The translations under genes and the position numbers were made by a program. Positions 25,652 through 34,015 of a stretch of DNA of 64,000 nucleotides are shown one piece after another; positions within the stretch are counted from its first letter, which is position 1, and the number at the start of each line of letters is the position of its first letter. The DNA is taken from assembly GCA_963781775.1 (NCBI GenBank), contig CAWAHE010000014.1, positions 124,001 through 188,000 on the forward strand, given 5' to 3'. The notes under the pieces are model-generated. The model was not told where the DNA came from. It did not search any database and saw only the letters and a program-made list of their open reading frames with translations. Source of the DNA: CAVSRC01 sp963781775 (GTDB taxonomy: Bacteria > Pseudomonadota > Alphaproteobacteria > Rhizobiales > Kaistiaceae).

Positions 25652-26848
25652 TCAATCGAAGAAGCCGGCGTCTTCCTTTGCGAGGTACTGCTTCGCCTTC
25701 TCGGGAATGAGATCGACGCCCATGCCGGGCCGGTCCCAAACCTCGATCTGGCCATTCTTGACGATCGGATCGGGCAGACCCTCGACGATGTCGTACCACC
25801 ATTTCGGATCGCCGACCGGATATTCGAAGGCGATGAAATTGAGCGGCAGCGTCGCCGACACCTGAACCAGCGCCGCCAGGCCGAGCAGGCCGTTGCCGGT
25901 GCCGTGCGGCGCCATCAGGATGCCGTGCAGGTTGGCGTATTCCGCGATCCATTTCAGTTCGGCGATGCCGCCGACATCGGCCGGATCGGGCCCGACGATG
26001 TTGACCGCGTGGCTCTCGATCAGCGCCTTGAAGTTCTGACGCAGATAGATCTGCTCGCCGGTATGGATCGGCGTCGAGGTGGCGCGGGTCACTTCGCGAA
26101 TGACGTCCGGGTTGACGTAGGGGACGTAGTCGCCGGTGATCAGGTCCTCCAGCCACATGATGTTGAGATGCTCGACGGCGCGGGCGAAGCGGATGGCGTC
26201 CGGCACCGTCCAGCCGGGGCCGCAATCGAGCGCCAGACCGACTTCGTCGCCGAGCACCTCCTTCATCGCCTCGACGCAGGCGATGATGTGCTTCATGCCC
26301 TTTTCGGTGAGCAGGCCGGAATCGAGCGCGCCGTGATACGGGCTGCGGTCGGGCTCGCCGTAATACATGTTGGGCAATTCGCGCTTCATGCCGCTGTGGA
26401 AGCCGATGCCCTGCTTGACGAAACTGAAGCCTTCCTTCAGCCCCTTCATGCGCTTGGCGTCCTCGGCGAAGTCCTCGGGGTTATGCGCCTTGAACGGCAC
26501 GCGGATGGCGCCGTTGTAGACGCGCACCTTGTCGCGCACCTTGCCGCCGAGGAGCTTGTGGACCGGCACGCCGGCGGCCTTTCCGGCGACATCCCAGAGG
26601 GCGTGCTCGATGATGCTGACCGCGGCGCCCCACGGCTTGAAGCCGCCGCGCTGACGGATGCGCATCATGCAGCGCTCGACGTCGGTCGGGTCCATGCCGA
26701 TCAGACCCTCGCGGAAATGGAGCACGAACGGCTTGAGATAGGGCTTGTACTGCTCGGCCTCGCCGTAGCCGCTGATGCCCTCGTCCGTCGTGATGCGAAC
26801 GATCGGGTTCTTACCGATGACGGCGCATTTTACGTCAGTGATCTTCAT
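25652..26848 (-). CDS. Mandelate racemase/enolase-superfamily enzyme (sugar-acid dehydratase type)
   Basis: This 398-residue enzyme has an N-terminal capping domain and a C-terminal barrel. Metal ligands are readable as Asp in LALDCGPGW, Glu in MWLEDLITGDY and Glu in PIHTGEQIY; the catalytic His sits in LMAPHGTGN and a Lys in FSFVKQGIGF. This set is typical of acid-sugar dehydratases. The ATG at 26848 follows AGGGGG; earlier in-frame codons lack family similarity. It is the first of three leftward catabolic genes after the GntR gene. The substrate is probably a six-carbon sugar acid but cannot be named. Confidence 0.82.
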   Translation of the reverse strand: MKITDVKCAVIGKNPIVRITTDEGISGYGEAEQYKPYLKPFVLHFREGLIGMDPTDVERCMMRIRQRGGFKPWGAAVSIIEHALWDVAGKAAGVPVHKLLGGKVRDKVRVYNGAIRVPFKAHNPEDFAEDAKRMKGLKEGFSFVKQGIGFHSGMKRELPNMYYGEPDRSPYHGALDSGLLTEKGMKHIIACVEAMKEVLGDEVGLALDCGPGWTVPDAIRFARAVEHLNIMWLEDLITGDYVPYVNPDVIREVTRATSTPIHTGEQIYLRQNFKALIESHAVNIVGPDPADVGGIAELKWIAEYANLHGILMAPHGTGNGLLGLAALVQVSATLPLNFIAFEYPVGDPKWWYDIVEGLPDPIVKNGQIEVWDRPGMGVDLIPEKAKQYLAKEDAGFFD

Positions 26849-26977
26849 GCAACCCCCTGTGGCGCGCCGCTCGCTTGTGGGAGACGGCGCCTTTCTCGCT
26901 GGTTCGGAAACGCCCGAGGAAAATCGCCGAACGGCGGCGGGCGGAAAGTGACGGTGGCGCGCGAACACTCGCGCCGG

Positions 26978-27682
26978 CTAGACCTCCTCGCGGACGGCGT
27001 TGGCCGCCCGCATGTGCTCGATCAGGTGGCGACCCGATCCTTCGACGTGGTGCGCGATGACGCGTGCCGCGACGTCGGCATCATGGCGCCGGATCGCATC
27101 GATCAATTCGCGATGCTCGACGAGGATCGCCTGCCGGCGCATGCGGCTGAAGGGGTAGCGGCGGCCGATGGCACGCAGAGTCTCGCGATTGCGCCACCAC
27201 AGGGTGAATGCGTGCCGATTGTAGTGATTGTCGTAGACGATGCGGTGGAACCGCTCGTCGAGGTCACTATAGGCCTCGGCGTCGTCGAAGCCGGCCGCCT
27301 CGATGGCCGCCTGGGTCGATTCGAGTTTCTCGATTTCGGCGTCGGTGACGAGGCTGACGAACCAGCGCGTCATATACGGCTCGATAAGCGTGATGACTTC
27401 GTAGACGTCGCGAACGAAATCCTCGTCGATGGGACGCACGCGAGCGCCGCGGTTCGGGCTGAACAGCACGAACCCCTCGCCGCGCAATTGCTGAAGCGCT
27501 TCGCGGACGGGATTGGTGCTGGTGCCGTAGCGGCGCGCCAGCTCGCCGGTCTTCAGGCGTATTCCGGACGCAAGGCGGCCCTCGACGATATCGCTTCGGA
27601 TCTGCTCATAGACAGTGCTTGCCCGCTGCGCCGACGGGCTTGCCGGCCGGCCACTCTCCGTGTGGAGCTGGGCGCTGTCCAT
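26978..27682 (-). CDS. GntR-family regulator (FadR/FCD subfamily)
   Basis: This 234-residue repressor-type regulator has a winged helix at about 22-85 (YEQIRSDIVEGRLASGIRLK, GELARRYGTSTNPVREALQQ) and a C-terminal all-helical FCD ligand domain with metal-type His residues (DLDERFHRIVYDN, VEHRELIDAI, HHVEGS). FCD regulators usually answer to sugar acids or other organic acids. The start at 27682 has a GGGAGGG ribosome site; a longer in-frame start is less likely. It is divergent from the ABC transporter starting at 28080 and upstream of the enolase/RraA/IlvD genes, so it probably controls both sides. Confidence 0.88.
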   Translation of the reverse strand: MDSAQLHTESGRPASPSAQRASTVYEQIRSDIVEGRLASGIRLKTGELARRYGTSTNPVREALQQLRGEGFVLFSPNRGARVRPIDEDFVRDVYEVITLIEPYMTRWFVSLVTDAEIEKLESTQAAIEAAGFDDAEAYSDLDERFHRIVYDNHYNRHAFTLWWRNRETLRAIGRRYPFSRMRRQAILVEHRELIDAIRRHDADVAARVIAHHVEGSGRHLIEHMRAANAVREEV

Positions 27683-28079
27683 CTTGTCCCTCCCGGTCGC
27701 CGGGTCTGTGCCGACCCGTGCGCGCGTCGCGTATCTATACACTGACGTTGACAAACTATGTACGATCGGTAGCTTTCATGGCAACAAGCAAAAAAGCATA
27801 AAGGGAGGCCTGCACCAAAATCGCACGTTCATCGTCTCGCAAGCGGTTTCGCCGCGTGTGGGCTGTTGGCGTCGCGGATAAGGTGACAGGCTACAACCCG
27901 GACTCGTTTGTGGAAGACTGAAGGACTGAAGGAGGATAAACCAGCAGGACAGGTCCTGAGCCGCGCAGGGGAGAGCGTCCGCTCGGGAAGCAGAGCAAAA
28001 TCGACAATCAGCCGATCAAATGCCGGCGCCGGATTCCGGCGGACCGGCGAGCAAGAAATGGCTCCAGGAGGAACAACGC
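27683..28079 (+). promoter_or_regulatory. Regulatory region between the GntR gene and the CUT1 transporter
   Basis: This 397-base gap holds no convincing gene. It contains TTGACA at 27748-27753, with a weak TAGCTT 16 bases further on. Candidate operators are the small palindrome GTATCTATAC at 27731-27740 and CAGGAC-AG-GTCCTG at 27945-27958. A short tandem repeat of ACTGAAGG lies near 27917. The long leader suggests control of the transporter mRNA, but no riboswitch class is recognised. Confidence 0.4.
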
Positions 28080-29591
28080 ATGACGAAATCCAGACATCGC
28101 AAGTCTCATTCGATCAACCGCCGCGGCTTTGTGGCGTCGACGGCGGCGGTCGCGCTCATAGCGGCCAACTTCGGCAGCATGTTGCCTGCATTCGCCGAAG
28201 ACGCGCCCGTCGACCTGTCCAAGTGGTCGCCCGAATACGTGAGGAGCATCGCCGGCACCGCCGAGTTTGATACGGTCGCCCACTGCAACAAGATCGTGCC
28301 GACCGACTACAAGGGCAACCTCACATTCTGGTATCAGGGTGTCTTCGAGGGCGACCCGGAGATAGCGCGCCAGAACTACCGGGACTTCTTCGCTGCGTTC
28401 AAGAAGACGTACCCCAACATCAACCTCGAAGCGCAGGGCATCACTTACAACGATCTGCTGGACAAATTCCGCACGGCCCTATTGGGCAACGCAGCTCCAA
28501 TGGCGATCCGTCTGCAGATCCTGGGTGGTACCGAGTTCGCCGCCAAGGGCTATCTGCAGGAACTAAAGCCCGAGGATGTCGGCTACTCGACCTCCGACTT
28601 CTGGCCGGGCGCGATGAAGGCGGTCACCTGGAAAGGCGTGACCTACGGCATCCCGACCAACAACGAAACCATGGCTCTGATCTGGAACGCCGACATCTTC
28701 AAGCGCGCCGGCCTGGATCCCGACCATGCGCCGAAGACGTGGGATGACGTTGTCGCCTACTCCAAGCAGATCCACGACAAGCTCGGAATCTCCGGCTACG
28801 GTCTGGTCGCGCGCCAGAACGCCGGCAACACGCCCTACCGCTTCATGCCTCAGCTCTGGGCCTATGGCGGCGGTGTGTTCGACGAAGCGGACAAGTCGCC
28901 GACGTACAAGAAGATCGAGCTCAACACCCCGGAAAGCAAGCGCGCCCTGCAGGCGTCCTACGACATGTACGTCCGCGACAAGTCGGTTCCGGTCGCGGCC
29001 TTGACCAACACCCAGGCCGATAACCAGGCGCCGTTCCTCGCCGGGCAGCTCGGCATGATGATCTCGCATCCGTCCGACTACAACGTCATGCTCGACCTGC
29101 AGAAGAAAGCGTCGGGCACCGACAAGCAGACGGCGCAGGTCGCTATCGACAACATGCGTTACGGCCTGATCCCGACGGGCCCGGACGGCAAGCGCGCCGC
29201 CGTGTTCGGCGGGTCCAACATCCACATCCTGAAGCCCGAATATGTCGACGGCGGCAAGGTGGATGAGCAGGCGGCCAAGGCGTTGATCTGCATGTGGACG
29301 AGCCCCGAGTGGTCGCTGAAGCTTGCCTGGGCCGGCTCCAACCCGGGCAATCTGAACGGCTTCAAGACCAAGTGGATGAAGGAGCGTCTGGACACCACCA
29401 AGTTCCTTGATGTCACGACCGCGATGCTGCCTTACGGCATCCCGTTCCCGGCGCTTCCCGAAGCTCCCGAGATCATGAACATCATCATCCCGGACATGAT
29501 GCAGAACGCGCTGACCGGAAAGATGACCGTGGATGCGGCAGCAGACGACGCTGCCGCCAAGGTCAAGAACCTGATGGGCGGCGGCCTCTAG
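28080..29591 (+). CDS. CUT1-type ABC sugar-binding protein
   Basis: This 503-residue family 1 extracellular solute-binding protein has a probable twin-arginine leader (INRRGFVAST then a hydrophobic run to ALPAFAED, about residue 40). The mature part has the maltose-binding-like pattern NLTFWYQGVFEGDPE, YNDLLDKFRTALLGN, GIPTNNETMALIWN and ELNTPESKRALQASYD. It delivers a sugar or sugar acid to the two permeases downstream. The ATG at 28080 has an ideal CAGGAGGA ribosome site. A stable hairpin lies directly after its stop. The two enolase-superfamily genes downstream suggest an acidic sugar ligand. Confidence 0.88.
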   Translation: MTKSRHRKSHSINRRGFVASTAAVALIAANFGSMLPAFAEDAPVDLSKWSPEYVRSIAGTAEFDTVAHCNKIVPTDYKGNLTFWYQGVFEGDPEIARQNYRDFFAAFKKTYPNINLEAQGITYNDLLDKFRTALLGNAAPMAIRLQILGGTEFAAKGYLQELKPEDVGYSTSDFWPGAMKAVTWKGVTYGIPTNNETMALIWNADIFKRAGLDPDHAPKTWDDVVAYSKQIHDKLGISGYGLVARQNAGNTPYRFMPQLWAYGGGVFDEADKSPTYKKIELNTPESKRALQASYDMYVRDKSVPVAALTNTQADNQAPFLAGQLGMMISHPSDYNVMLDLQKKASGTDKQTAQVAIDNMRYGLIPTGPDGKRAAVFGGSNIHILKPEYVDGGKVDEQAAKALICMWTSPEWSLKLAWAGSNPGNLNGFKTKWMKERLDTTKFLDVTTAMLPYGIPFPALPEAPEIMNIIIPDMMQNALTGKMTVDAAADDAAAKVKNLMGGGL

Positions 29592-29610
29592 CCCGCCCGC
29601 ACTGATGACT

Positions 29611-29638
29611 ACCGGCGGCGCCAACGTGCGCCGCCGGT
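29611..29638 (+). terminator. Strong hairpin after the binding-protein gene, without a T run
   Basis: A perfect 11-base stem (ACCGGCGGCGC paired with GCGCCGCCGGT) encloses a 6-base loop, 20 bases after the stop of the binding-protein gene and 28 before the permease. No T tract follows, so it more likely protects the upstream mRNA from decay or causes partial stopping than acts as a full terminator. Confidence 0.55.
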
Positions 29639-29665
29639 CCCCTTCCAACCAGAGGCGCGCGCCCC

Positions 29666-30625
29666 GTGAGTACTTTGACCGGCCAGGTCGAGCGTTCCCG
29701 CACGTCGGAACCAGCTCGCTTGGGCATTCTGCAGCGCGTTTGGGCACATCGCGCCGACTACGCGTATGTGTTGCCGGCGCTGGTGGTGATGCTCGTCGTC
29801 ATCGCCTATCCGGTCTACTACACGATCGACCTCTCGTTCTATCAGACCCCGCCGGGGCTCCAGCTCCGCGACAAGACCTTCATCGGCTTGGACAACTACG
29901 AGGCAATCCTCTCCAGCCCGGTGTTCTGGCAGGTCACGTGGAACACCATCATCTGGACGGTCGGTTCAACCTTCTTTTCCTTCGTCCTTGGCTTCGGGGC
30001 GGCGCTGGCACTGCACCGGGAATTCAAGGGCCGCGGCGTGCTGCGCGCGATTCTGCTTATCCCCTGGGTGGTGAGCGCCGTTGCCGCTTCATACGTCTGG
30101 CGGTGGATCTATCACTCTGATTTCGGGGTCATCGGCGCGGCTCTGGTGGGCCTCGGCATCACCGACCGGCCGCCCAATTTCATCGACAACGTCAGCACGG
30201 TCCTGCCTTCGCTGATCGTGGTCAACGTCTGGCGCGAGTTCTCCTTCGCCATGATCATGCTGATGGCGGGCCTGCAAACGGTGCCGGAGCAGCTGCTGCG
30301 CGCCGCGCAAGTCGACGGCGCCAATACCTGGCAGCGCTTCTGGCACGTGACCGTCCCGCAACTGAAGGGCGTGTCGACGGTTACGATCCTGCTGCTCGCC
30401 GTCGGGAACTTCAATTCCTTCATCATCCCCTGGATCATGACCGGTGGCGGCCCCGCCGGCGCCTCGCACATCTGGATCACCCACATCTACGAGCTCGCCT
30501 TCGGACGGCAACGATGGGGCGTGGCGGCGGCCTATTCGGTCCTCCTGTTCCTCATCCTGATGACGCTGGGCGTTTTCTACGTGCGCGCGCTCAGCCGGGG
30601 CGACAGTGCGAGGCAAGGCGCGTGA
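29666..30625 (+). CDS. CUT1-type ABC permease 1 (MalF-like)
   Basis: This 319-residue inner-membrane permease has six predicted membrane segments. The first is at about 35-55 (YVLPALVVMLVVIAYPVYYT), and the EAA coupling loop is AAQVDGANTWQRFWHVTVPQ at about 220-240. Its start is GTG at 29666, preceded by a purine-poor leader. It overlaps the second permease by four bases (GTGA). It forms the channel with that partner for the substrate brought by the binding protein encoded at 28080. Confidence 0.9.
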   Translation: MSTLTGQVERSRTSEPARLGILQRVWAHRADYAYVLPALVVMLVVIAYPVYYTIDLSFYQTPPGLQLRDKTFIGLDNYEAILSSPVFWQVTWNTIIWTVGSTFFSFVLGFGAALALHREFKGRGVLRAILLIPWVVSAVAASYVWRWIYHSDFGVIGAALVGLGITDRPPNFIDNVSTVLPSLIVVNVWREFSFAMIMLMAGLQTVPEQLLRAAQVDGANTWQRFWHVTVPQLKGVSTVTILLLAVGNFNSFIIPWIMTGGGPAGASHIWITHIYELAFGRQRWGVAAAYSVLLFLILMTLGVFYVRALSRGDSARQGA

Positions 30626-31506
30626 CCGCGATCACCAATCCGGCGCCCCGCCGCCAGCGCCGCAAACCCGCCGACGGGTGGCGGTGGGCGGGCCGCATCT
30701 TCCTCGCGTTCATGCTGATCTTCACCGCGGTGCCAATGGTGTGGATGCTGCTCACCTCGCTCAAGTCGGGTTTTGCGGCCATGCAGTTTCCACCGCAGTG
30801 GTGGCCGGCCGAACCGACACTCGAGAGCTACACCAAGCTGCTCGATCCGAAGAACAGCGTAGGCAAGGACTTCCTGCACTATTTCTGGAACAGCTTGTTC
30901 GTTTCGACGACCACCACGATTCTCGCAGTGGCGGTGGCAGTGCCCGCGGCCTACGCATTTTCGCGCTTCACTTTCCCGGGCCGCACGTTCCTCTTCTTCT
31001 CGGTCCTGCTGCGCAACATGTTCCCGGCGGTGATCTTTCTCGTGCCGCTTTTCATCCTCATGCGCTTCCTGGGCCTGGTGAACACGCACGGATCCCTGAT
31101 CCTGACATACCTTACCTTCGGCCTGCCGCTGTCGATCTGGCTGCTCAAGGGATTCTACGACAACATTCCGATCCAGCTCGAGCAGGCCGCGCGCATCGAC
31201 GGCGCGACGCGCTTCCAGGCGTTCCTGCTGATCGTCATGCCGCTCTCCTCGCCGGGAATTATCGCGACCTCCATCTATTCTTTCATCCTGGCGTGGAACG
31301 AGTACATCTACGCCTACACGTTCCTGAACAAGAACGAGCAGATGACGCTGCCGGTCGGCATCCAGCGCTTCTTCGCAGAGAACACAACCGACTGGCCGGG
31401 ACTGATGGCGGCAAGCTTCCTGATGAGCGTGCCGGTCGTGGTGCTTTTCCTGGTTCTTCAGAAATATTTCGTGCGGGCCCTGACCGAGGGCGCGGTCAAG
31501 TCGTAA
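30622..31506 (+). CDS. CUT1-type ABC permease 2 (MalG-like)
   Basis: This 294-residue permease with six membrane segments begins with a basic cytoplasmic tail (PRRQRRKPAD) and then IFLAFMLIFTAVPMVWMLLT. The EAA loop AARIDGATRFQAFLLIVMPL lies at about 195-215. Start GTG at 30622 overlaps the TGA of the preceding permease, which fixes the start and implies coupled translation. It partners with the upstream permease and with the ATPase encoded 35 bases downstream. Confidence 0.9.
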   Translation: MTAITNPAPRRQRRKPADGWRWAGRIFLAFMLIFTAVPMVWMLLTSLKSGFAAMQFPPQWWPAEPTLESYTKLLDPKNSVGKDFLHYFWNSLFVSTTTTILAVAVAVPAAYAFSRFTFPGRTFLFFSVLLRNMFPAVIFLVPLFILMRFLGLVNTHGSLILTYLTFGLPLSIWLLKGFYDNIPIQLEQAARIDGATRFQAFLLIVMPLSSPGIIATSIYSFILAWNEYIYAYTFLNKNEQMTLPVGIQRFFAENTTDWPGLMAASFLMSVPVVVLFLVLQKYFVRALTEGAVKS

Positions 31507-31541
31507 TCGCGGAAAACCGCAGCGCGTCGAGAGGGTTCGTA

Positions 31542-32639
31542 ATGGCTGAAGTGAAGCTCCGTGAAATCGTCAAGTCGTATGGTCCGGTCAGGGCCGTCGA
31601 CAACGTCTCGCTCACCATCAATGACGGCGAGTTCGTCGCGCTGGTCGGCCCGTCCGGCTGCGGCAAGACGACGACGCTGAACCTCATCGCGGGCCTGATC
31701 GAGCTGACCGACGGCGACATCCACATCGGCGACCGGCTGGTCAACGACCTCGACCCGAAGGACCGGGACATCGCGATGGTGTTCCAGAACTACGCGCTCT
31801 ATCCCAACAAGACGGTCTTCAAGAACCTCGCCTTCCCGCTGCAGATGCGGAAGCTGCCGAAGAGCGAGATCGAGAAGAAGGTGCTGGACGCTGCGAAAGT
31901 GCTCGATATCGAGCATCTGCTCCAGCGCAAGCCGCGCGAACTCTCCGGCGGCCAGCAGCAGCGTGTCGCACTCGGGCGCGCCCTGGTGCGCGACCCGCGC
32001 GCCTTCCTCATGGACGAGCCGCTTTCCAACCTCGATGCAAAACTGCGTGTGCAGATGCGCGCCGAGCTGAAGCGCTTCCATCAGGATCTGAACGCGACGG
32101 TGATCTACGTCACCCACGACCAGCTCGAGGCGGTCACCATGGCCGACCGCATGGCGGTGATGAGCGGCGGCTTCCTCCAGCAGTACGATTCACCGGATGT
32201 CGTTTTCGCCAAGCCCGTCAACACTTTCGTCGCCGGCTTCGTCGGCAGCCCGGCGATGAATCTGGTATCGGCGAATGTCGTCACGTCGGCGACCGGCGCG
32301 TCGGTGCGCGGCGAAGACGGCTGGAGCTACGAGCTGTCGCCGGAAAACGCCCGCAAGGCGCAGAGCGCCAGCACCGACAAAATCGTGATGGGTGCGCGCC
32401 ACAGCACGATCACCCTGAATCGCGAGCAGCAGCCCGGGACGATCGAGGGGCGGGTCTATACGGTGGAGCCGACCGGCGACGTCACCTTCGTTCACGTCTA
32501 TCTCGGCAAGTCGATCCTCGTGGCGAGCGTGACGCCGGACGTGCATCTCAAGCCGGACGATCGCATCTGGATCGGGTTCGACCAGCAGAGGCTTCACCTG
32601 TTCGACGGAGCGACCGAGCAGGCCCTGGCCGCCGCCTAG
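31542..32639 (+). CDS. CUT1-type ABC ATP-binding protein (MalK/UgpC-like)
   Basis: This 365-residue cytoplasmic ATPase has Walker A GPSGCGKTT (about 36-44), the Q-loop MVFQNYALYPNKT, signature LSGGQQQRVALGRAL, Walker B AFLMDEPLSNLD and switch histidine VIYVTHDQ. The C-terminal third is the MalK-type TOBE/regulatory domain (about 240-365). The ATG at 31542 follows GAGAGGG. It completes the binding protein, two permeases and ATPase set. Downstream lie two sugar-acid dehydratase-like genes on the same strand after a 153-base gap containing a short GGCGCC inverted repeat. Confidence 0.93.
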   Translation: MAEVKLREIVKSYGPVRAVDNVSLTINDGEFVALVGPSGCGKTTTLNLIAGLIELTDGDIHIGDRLVNDLDPKDRDIAMVFQNYALYPNKTVFKNLAFPLQMRKLPKSEIEKKVLDAAKVLDIEHLLQRKPRELSGGQQQRVALGRALVRDPRAFLMDEPLSNLDAKLRVQMRAELKRFHQDLNATVIYVTHDQLEAVTMADRMAVMSGGFLQQYDSPDVVFAKPVNTFVAGFVGSPAMNLVSANVVTSATGASVRGEDGWSYELSPENARKAQSASTDKIVMGARHSTITLNREQQPGTIEGRVYTVEPTGDVTFVHVYLGKSILVASVTPDVHLKPDDRIWIGFDQQRLHLFDGATEQALAAA

Positions 32640-32792
32640 GCGCCCGCCTGAAGGCGCCACCACCGGCGGCAAGACTTCATCATTCGGCCAGCGGGATCGT
32701 CCGACGGCAGCTGTCGACGAGCAAGGGGGGACTTTCGTGAGGATCATCCACAGGGCGCCGGCGCGCTTTTCGCCCGGCCCGGCGGCGCGGGC

Positions 32793-33950
32793 ATGAAGAT
32801 AACCGCAATTCGCGGCTTCCCGGTCTGGGTCGGCACGCGCAACCAGATGGTGGTCAAGGTCGAGACGGACGCGGGCATCGTTGGCTGGGGCGAAGCCGGC
32901 ATCTCGGGCCGCGAGAAGGCGGTGATGGGCGCGCTCGAGCACTACGCCCAGTTCGCGGTCGGGCGCGACGCCTCCCAGATCGGCAGGCTGTGGCAGGAGA
33001 TGTACCGGAGCCAGTATTTCGAGGGTGGCCGCGTGCTGACCGCGGCGATCTCGGCCATCGACATCGCGCTCCACGACATCAAGGGCAAGGCGCTCGGCGT
33101 GCCGGTCTATCAGTTGCTCGGCGGCAAGCAGCGCGACCGCATCCCGACCTTCGCCAGCACACACGGCGCGCCCGGCGAGGAAATGATCGAACAGGCGAAA
33201 CAACTGATCGCCGCGGGCTGGAACGCCATGCGCCTGTCGCCGAGCGGGCACGCAAGCGGCAACATATACGAGCCGCGCGAGCACATCGCCACCTCGGCGA
33301 AGTGGTGCGTCAAGGCACGCGAAGCGCTCGGCGACGACGTGGTGCTCGGCATCGACTACCACCACCGCTTGAGCGTCGCCGAGACCGTCAGCTTCTGCCA
33401 GAAAATGCCGGCGGGGACGCTCGACTTCCTCGAGGAGCCGATCCGTGACGAGACGCCGGAGGCTTATGAGTCACTGCGCACCATGGTCGATATCCCCTTC
33501 GCCATCGGCGAGGAATTCTCATCCAAGTGGCAGTTCCTGCCTTACATCGAGCGCGGCATTCACCAGTTCAACCGCATCGACGTGTGCAATGTCGGCGGGC
33601 TGACGGAAGCTATGAAGGTCGCCGGCTGGAGCGAGGCGCACTACGTCGACATGATGCCGCACAATCCGCTCGGGCCGATCTGTACCGCCGCTACCGTTCA
33701 TTTCTCTGCCGCGGTCGCCAATTTCTCGTGGCTCGAAACCCGCGCCTCGCCGACCGAACTCACCCAACTCGGCTTCGACGACAGCGGGATCTTCCCGACC
33801 CATCTCAAGATCGAGGACGCCCACTATGTCGTGCCCGACGCGCCGGGCCTCGGCGTCGAGGTGAACGAGGAAAGACTCACAGCCGAGTCGTTCAAGTTCT
33901 GGGAAGCGCCGCACCTGCAGCGCCGCGACGGCTCGGTGACCAACTGGTAG
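32793..33950 (+). CDS. Enolase-superfamily dehydratase, D-galactonate dehydratase-like
   Basis: This 385-residue mandelate racemase/muconate lactonizing enzyme has Asp in VLGIDYHHR, Glu in LDFLEEPIRD, Glu in FAIGEEFSSKW and the MPHNPLGPICTAA segment, which is typical of the galactonate dehydratase group. It is expected to dehydrate an aldonic or aldaric acid to a 2-keto-3-deoxy acid in the cytosol. The start at 32793 begins MKITAIRGFPVW, the usual family opening. It follows the ABC operon and precedes a second enolase-superfamily gene by 65 bases. The precise acid cannot be read from the sequence. Confidence 0.8.
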   Translation: MKITAIRGFPVWVGTRNQMVVKVETDAGIVGWGEAGISGREKAVMGALEHYAQFAVGRDASQIGRLWQEMYRSQYFEGGRVLTAAISAIDIALHDIKGKALGVPVYQLLGGKQRDRIPTFASTHGAPGEEMIEQAKQLIAAGWNAMRLSPSGHASGNIYEPREHIATSAKWCVKAREALGDDVVLGIDYHHRLSVAETVSFCQKMPAGTLDFLEEPIRDETPEAYESLRTMVDIPFAIGEEFSSKWQFLPYIERGIHQFNRIDVCNVGGLTEAMKVAGWSEAHYVDMMPHNPLGPICTAATVHFSAAVANFSWLETRASPTELTQLGFDDSGIFPTHLKIEDAHYVVPDAPGLGVEVNEERLTAESFKFWEAPHLQRRDGSVTNW

Positions 33951-34015
33951 GCAAGCCGCACCGGAGCGCGGCGCAAACCGACAGACAAACGATACGACTG
34001 GAGACCAGGATCAAT